A stretch of DNA of 64,000 nt from Emiliania huxleyi CCMP1516 (lineage: Eukaryota > Haptophyta > Isochrysidales > Noelaerhabdaceae). Location of the stretch: NCBI RefSeq assembly GCF_000372725.1, contig NW_005200011.1, positions 11,852-75,851 on the forward strand. The letters run 5' to 3'. Made by a program: the position numbers and the translations under genes. Under the pieces are notes generated by a model. That model saw nothing but the letters and a program-made list of their open reading frames with translations, searched no databases and was not told where the DNA came from. Below are positions 60,350 to 64,000 of the stretch, piece by piece (positions within the stretch are counted from its first letter, which is position 1; each line of letters starts with the position of its first letter).

Positions 60350-61523
60350 ATGCCGACTCGTCCAGGCGCTGAGGTGCTCGCCTCTGGACTTGGCGCCGCC
60401 GTCACCGACACACTCTTCAACCCGCTGGAGATGCTCAAGGTACGGGTTCAAACGTCGGAGACGACCGCGCCCAGCGCCGCCCGCGCTGTCTATGCAAAAG
60501 GCGGCCTGTGGCTGCTGTGGTCTCCGGGACTGCAGGCGACGTGGGTGCGCTCCTTCTGCGTGACCGGGCTGCGCGTCGGCCTCTACCCGACTGTCAAGGC
60601 AATCACGCCTCTCCCTGCTCGGCCCTTTGTCCCTCACCGCCCGAAGCCTGGCTTACCTGAAACCTCGGCGCCCAGGCGCTCGTCGGCGCCGACTCGCTGG
60701 GACAAAAGCTCGCTGCCGGCGCTGCGACCGGCGCTCTGTCCTCCGCGCTGGCCAACCCGATCGACATGGTGCGGACGAGGCTACACGCGCAGGCATCCCT
60801 TACAGACACACACATCACACCACCCCCCTCGAGCCTCCGAGGAGAGGCTGGCTGCGGCGAGGCTGGCTGCGCAGCGGTGGAGAGAGGGGCCCCGTGCGGC
60901 GGAGTCCCACCCGTGCAGCGCCCTGCGCCAGGTCGGACTGCCGACGCGGTACGCCTCCACCGCGGCCGCCGCGCTCTCCATTGTGCGCGGCGAGGGCGGA
61001 GTCGGCTCGCTCTGGCGCGGGCTGGGCGCGACGGCGGCGCGGCAGGCGCTGCTCTCCTCGGGGCAGCTGGCCTCGTACGACGGCCTGAAGCAGGCGGCTC
61101 GGGGCGCCGGGGCGACGGAGGGCACTCCGCTGCACGTGTGCTGCGCCGCGGCCAGCGGCTTTATCGGGCAGCTCTTTTGCATGCCGGCCGACGTGCTGAA
61201 GGTGGCGATGCCACGCACGCCTCGCCCGCACGCTGCCCTTGCCCCTGGCTCTGCCCTCGACTCCCTCGTACCGCTGCCGCGCGCTCGCGTGTGTGGAGAC
61301 CGTCGCCGTGCTCCTACCTCTCCTTCCTCTGCCGCAGGTGAAGGTGCTGAGTGGCGACCACGGCTCAGTCTCCGCCTGCTTGCGCCACACCCTGCAGCAC
61401 GAGGGGGCGGCGGGGCTGTACCGCGGCTTCTTGCCGGCCGTTGTGCGGCAGTGCCCCGTCATCTTGGTCCAGATGCCTTTGATCGAGCAGATCCGATGCG
61501 TGGCGGGGCTAGGGCACATCTAG
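60350..61523 (+). CDS. Mitochondrial carrier family (SLC25) protein
   Basis: An inner-mitochondrial-membrane solute carrier; substrate unknown. Exons 60350-60598, 60676-60792, 60932-61201 and 61338-61523 give 273 residues in consistent phase. The first two introns have GC donors (GTCAAG|GCAATC and GCGCAG|GCATCC); the third is GT-AG. All three signature motifs Px(D/E)xx(K/R) are present, as PLEMLK, PIDMVR and PADVLK, one per repeat, with six hydrophobic helices (for example VLASGLGAAVTDTLF and GAATGALSSALANP). GLWLLWSPGLQATWVRSF, GSLWRGLGATAARQALL and GLYRGFLPAVVRQCPV are the matching even-helix segments. The start MPTRPGAEVLASG is chosen by family length. The upstream 170 bases are a dispersed repeat, which may supply the promoter. 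Confidence 0.93.
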
Positions 61524-62035
61524 CTTAGGAGGGCGGCGCAGGAGAGGTCAGGCGTGGAGACTCGCGACGCCCGGGCGGACTAGTCGAAAAGAGAAGATTT
61601 GCATGTAGACGCTTGTAGACGCTACTTAAGTTATTGCTCTCTCACGCAGCTTTTTGCGTTGACCGGGTGAATGACCGAGTTGTGTGCGGTTGTGCAACAC
61701 ACCATCACCAACACGCGGCCAACCACACCGCACCTACGTTATCTCTCCGGACTCCGCGCGCACAAAACTCGGAGTACCCGACGGCCGACGCGATGACCGA
61801 GATGTGGTCGAGATATGGCATACACATGGGTAGCTACATACACGGTAGGGTACACGTGCCTAGACACGTGCGCCCTCCAGCCTCTCCTGTCTCCACGCAG
61901 ACTCCACCGTGGCACCAACTCCAGCGGAGGGAAAATGAGTGCATCGCGTCCCGGGCGTGACCCCCGATGTGGCGACGTGAGCAGCCTTGTGATCATCTGT
62001 GGGTCGTGCAGCGTGCACACAGCCACACGACGTTG
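61524..62035. other. Intergenic between convergent genes
   Basis: No gene recognised. CATACACGGTAGGGTACACG-like short repeats only. Confidence 0.5.
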
Positions 62036-62979
62036 TCACGCGACACCCGTGCGCGCATATCGCGTACATCGGATGCTCGTTGCGTGGCTGCGGTGCATTG
62101 GCAGCTCGTCCGGCTCGAGTCCAATCGCCTCGAGCTCCTCGCGCACAATCCGGTACATCGCCTGGTTTCCCTCGCCATTGAAGTGAAGTCCGCCCTCCAT
62201 GTGTCTCCCGTCCCCTTGAGCTTGCCGTGCACGTCGAGAAGCCGGGCCCCACTCGCCCTGGCCACCTCCTTGACCGCCTCGACCATAGGAGCGATTCGCT
62301 CCTCGCCGCGGCCCGACCCATTGGCCTGCATCTTTGTCGCCTTCGTGAAGTAGGTGTAAACCTGCGTGCCATCGCACGGCGGAGGCGTGCATAGTAGCAC
62401 AGTTGCACACGGATAGCGATCACGAAGCAGAGCGACGATCTTCCGCAGGTTCAGTCCATACTCCTCCGGCGGCACATGCAAAGGGTCGCTACTCTTGACG
62501 TGGTCGTTGGAGCCGAGCATCACAGTGATGGCTTTGGGTGCCTTAGGGAGCGAAAGCAGTCCCGCCTTGAGGTCTGCGAGGATCCACTTTGTAGTGTATC
62601 CGCCAAACCCGCGGTTAATGACGTCAAGAGAGCGGGAGATTCCATAGTCTCGCGCGAGTAGCGCCGTCCACCCGGGACCATGCTGCTCGAGGATCGACCC
62701 CGGTGGCATGCTGCCCCCGCCAAGCATGCAACCTAGCTCAGCGATCGAGTCACCGATACACAATAGACACGGCTTTTCGCACTCACCAAGCGCGGGAGCT
62801 GTGCCGGTGGCAACCGGCGTTGGTTCATGGCCGCCCGATTCGAAGTACCTGCGCAGCCGCTCCTCATCCCAGCCGAAACACTCTGGCGGCGGAGAGATGT
62901 CATCGCAATGGTACTCGTCGCACAGCTCGTCGATTAGCTGCTTCTGGAGGGACTGCAGCTTTTCGTACGTCGAGGGCAT
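62036..62979 (-). CDS. GDSL/SGNH hydrolase, isoamyl-acetate esterase (IAH1)-like, frame break
   Basis: A lipase/esterase-fold hydrolase. From MPSTYEKLQSLQKQLIDELC the frame shows block I CIGDSIAELG (nucleophile Ser), block II around RGFGGYTTKWIL (Gly), block III TVMLGSNDHV (Asn) and ATVLLCTPPP. The first frame runs past the conserved end into unrelated sequence. The family C-terminus continues in the next frame: HMEGGLHFNGEGNQAMYRIV, REELEAIGLEPDELP. So there is a one-base frame change near 62215, either a real lesion or a sequencing error; no intron is apparent. The catalytic His is in GLHF, while the usual Asp three residues before it reads Gly. The first 60 residues (DEYHCDDISPPPECFGWDEE) are not part of the standard domain. 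Confidence 0.75.
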
Positions 62980-63409
62980 CGCTCATGACCCTGCACCAGA
63001 CCCTGCACCAAGTTGCGTTCGTTCCGGTCCGGCCCACATAGGTTGATAGGAAACAAGCCGAAAGAGTGCCGCGAGTGGAGCGAGAGGCTCGAGGCGCGCG
63101 GCTGTCGGTCAACCCTGCGGCGCATGCGCGCCGCCAAGGCTGCTCGACAGGCGACTGGCATTGTGGCGACGCGGTCGCCGTTACTCCAACTTTGCTTTGC
63201 CGATCAAAAGCGCCCGTCCTTTGCTTTTTAGCCGCTGAAATTTAGCTTGCTGGTTTTCTTATAGGCGTCTGCGACTTCCAAGCTGCGTATTCTTGTATTA
63301 TCGTCGAGTAGTACAAGTACTCTCTGCGTGGGGGCGGTACGTATTCTCGTAACATGTGCGTATTCTCGTATCACTGGCTCCGAGTAGAAAAAGAAAGAAA
63401 ACAGCGTCG
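62980..63409. other. Intergenic upstream of the GDSL gene
   Basis: Its divergent-promoter side. CGTATTCTCGTA repeats at about 63290-63380 resemble ACGAGAATACG sequence near 38390-38440, next to repeat T. A short AAAAAGAAAGAAAACAGCG tail fragment lies at 63389-63407. Confidence 0.5.
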
Positions 63410-63645
63410 AGTGTTTACTAGCTCCGAGTAGAGGGGGCGTTCTGCTGCTAGGGGAAACCTGGAGCGCGGAGCTAACCCTCGGAGACCCGTGTTTACTTTA
63501 AGGCCCTTGCCCTGCGAACGCGCACCCCCGGGGCTAGGGCTCTCTAGCCCGTAACCCGATACCGATCATCCGGCCCGCTGGATGCGCTTCTCAGCTCACC
63601 GGCCCTGGATGTGAGGTTGCCGACTGCACTCCAAGTGCTCCAAGT
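63410..63645 (-). repeat. Dispersed repeat T, copy 4 (reverse)
   Basis: Reverse of 38128-38370: CTAGCTCCGAGTAGAGGG, CTGCTGCTAGGGGAAACC, CCTGCGAACGCGCACC, ATCCGGCCCGCTGG, GCACTCCAAGTGCTCC. The remaining 63646-64000 shows no gene. Confidence 0.8.
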
Positions 63646-64000
63646 TTTACGACAAAACTCCCTCGCACGACAAGAATTTTACAACCGAATTCTTGGAGGT
63701 ACCTCCTAAAGCCCTGAAACATCAAATGTGCCGTGCCTAGACCGCTAACTCGAGCGAGCCCAGGCAGCGCCGGGACGCTCCTTCCTTCCTCTCCACCGTG
63801 ATTGATGCTCCTCGCTATCAGTCGTCTCGCATTGCCGGTACGCGGGCCTGGCTGCTCTCTCTCTCCCCCCCCCTGCCCATCGAGACTGAGCGCCCGGTGA
63901 GCACGGGCTGCGGCGCGACCCTTGCCGTCCCCGCGCACGCAGGTCACCATGGCTGCATCAGAGCTGCTTTGTCGTGCGCACTCGAGCAGCGCGCAACGGT

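Noticed and set aside
1-64000. CRISPR array, operons or bacterial genes
   Set aside because: The tandem repeats seen are minisatellites without spacers, and the genes are intron-bearing eukaryotic genes.

Overview
The window is 64 kb of GC-rich nuclear DNA from a single-celled eukaryote. A haptophyte-type alga is the best fit (inference). Supporting points are short introns of about 60-140 bases with many GC-AG boundaries, a plant-like gene set (HAC-type p300/CBP acetyltransferase, AP2/ERF domains, PTPMT1-type phosphatase), CCCTAA-type telomere-like repeats and dense small transposon fossils. Nothing here is bacterial. One 100-base run of N (25980-26079) marks an assembly gap.

Layout. 0-2.7 kb is repeats (a SINE-like copy and a hAT-like element with 8-bp target duplications). 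2.7-3.4 kb is complex I subunit GRIM-19. 5-6.2 kb is a CT microsatellite and a LINE-like 3' end carrying a Mutator-like MITE. 6.3-7.8 kb is a U-box-like, RGG-rich protein. 8.2-8.6 kb is VPS55. 8.7-13.7 kb is a pile of nested DNA elements and broken copies of an unrecognised protein family. 13.8-15.2 kb is an F-box/Kelch protein and 15.5-16.7 kb a PTPMT1-like phosphatase. 17.3-22.1 kb is an SFI1-like repeat protein. 22.2-24.8 kb is repeats and a third copy of the unknown family.

25.2-27.7 kb is a PP2C phosphatase containing the gap, followed by a BspA-type leucine-rich-repeat protein (28.1-29.0 kb). 30.3-33.8 kb is a secreted or membrane, pherophorin-like (SP)n protein, then a DUF501 protein, an MsrB-like protein, a three-copy AP2 protein (38.9-39.9 kb) and a complete HAC-type acetyltransferase (40.25-45.72 kb, ten exons, 1,356 residues in my model). 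46.3-47.9 kb is a glycerophosphodiester phosphodiesterase. 48.9-49.4 kb is an unrecognised small gene. 50.3-51.7 kb is the long hAT-like copy. 51.8-53.3 kb is a TAF9 gene with BAZ-like motifs in front. 54.6-57.4 kb is a possible TULIP lipid-binding protein. 57.4-60.3 kb is repeats. 60.35-61.5 kb is an SLC25 carrier, and 62.0-63.0 kb a GDSL/IAH1-like hydrolase.

The genes are ordinary eukaryotic housekeeping and regulatory genes with no operon logic. HAC, TAF9 and the BAZ-like motifs share a chromatin and transcription theme; GRIM-19, the SLC25 carrier and PTPMT1 are mitochondrial. The most unusual signals are four. One is a tiny mobile sequence with splice-site-like motifs, one copy of which is flanked by an 8-9 bp target duplication (introner candidate). 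The second is heavy GC-AG intron use. The third is an expanded unknown protein family with an ExK motif. The fourth is a possible BAZ-like/TAF9 fusion. All exon boundaries were read by eye from homology and splice dinucleotides; no transcript evidence was available.
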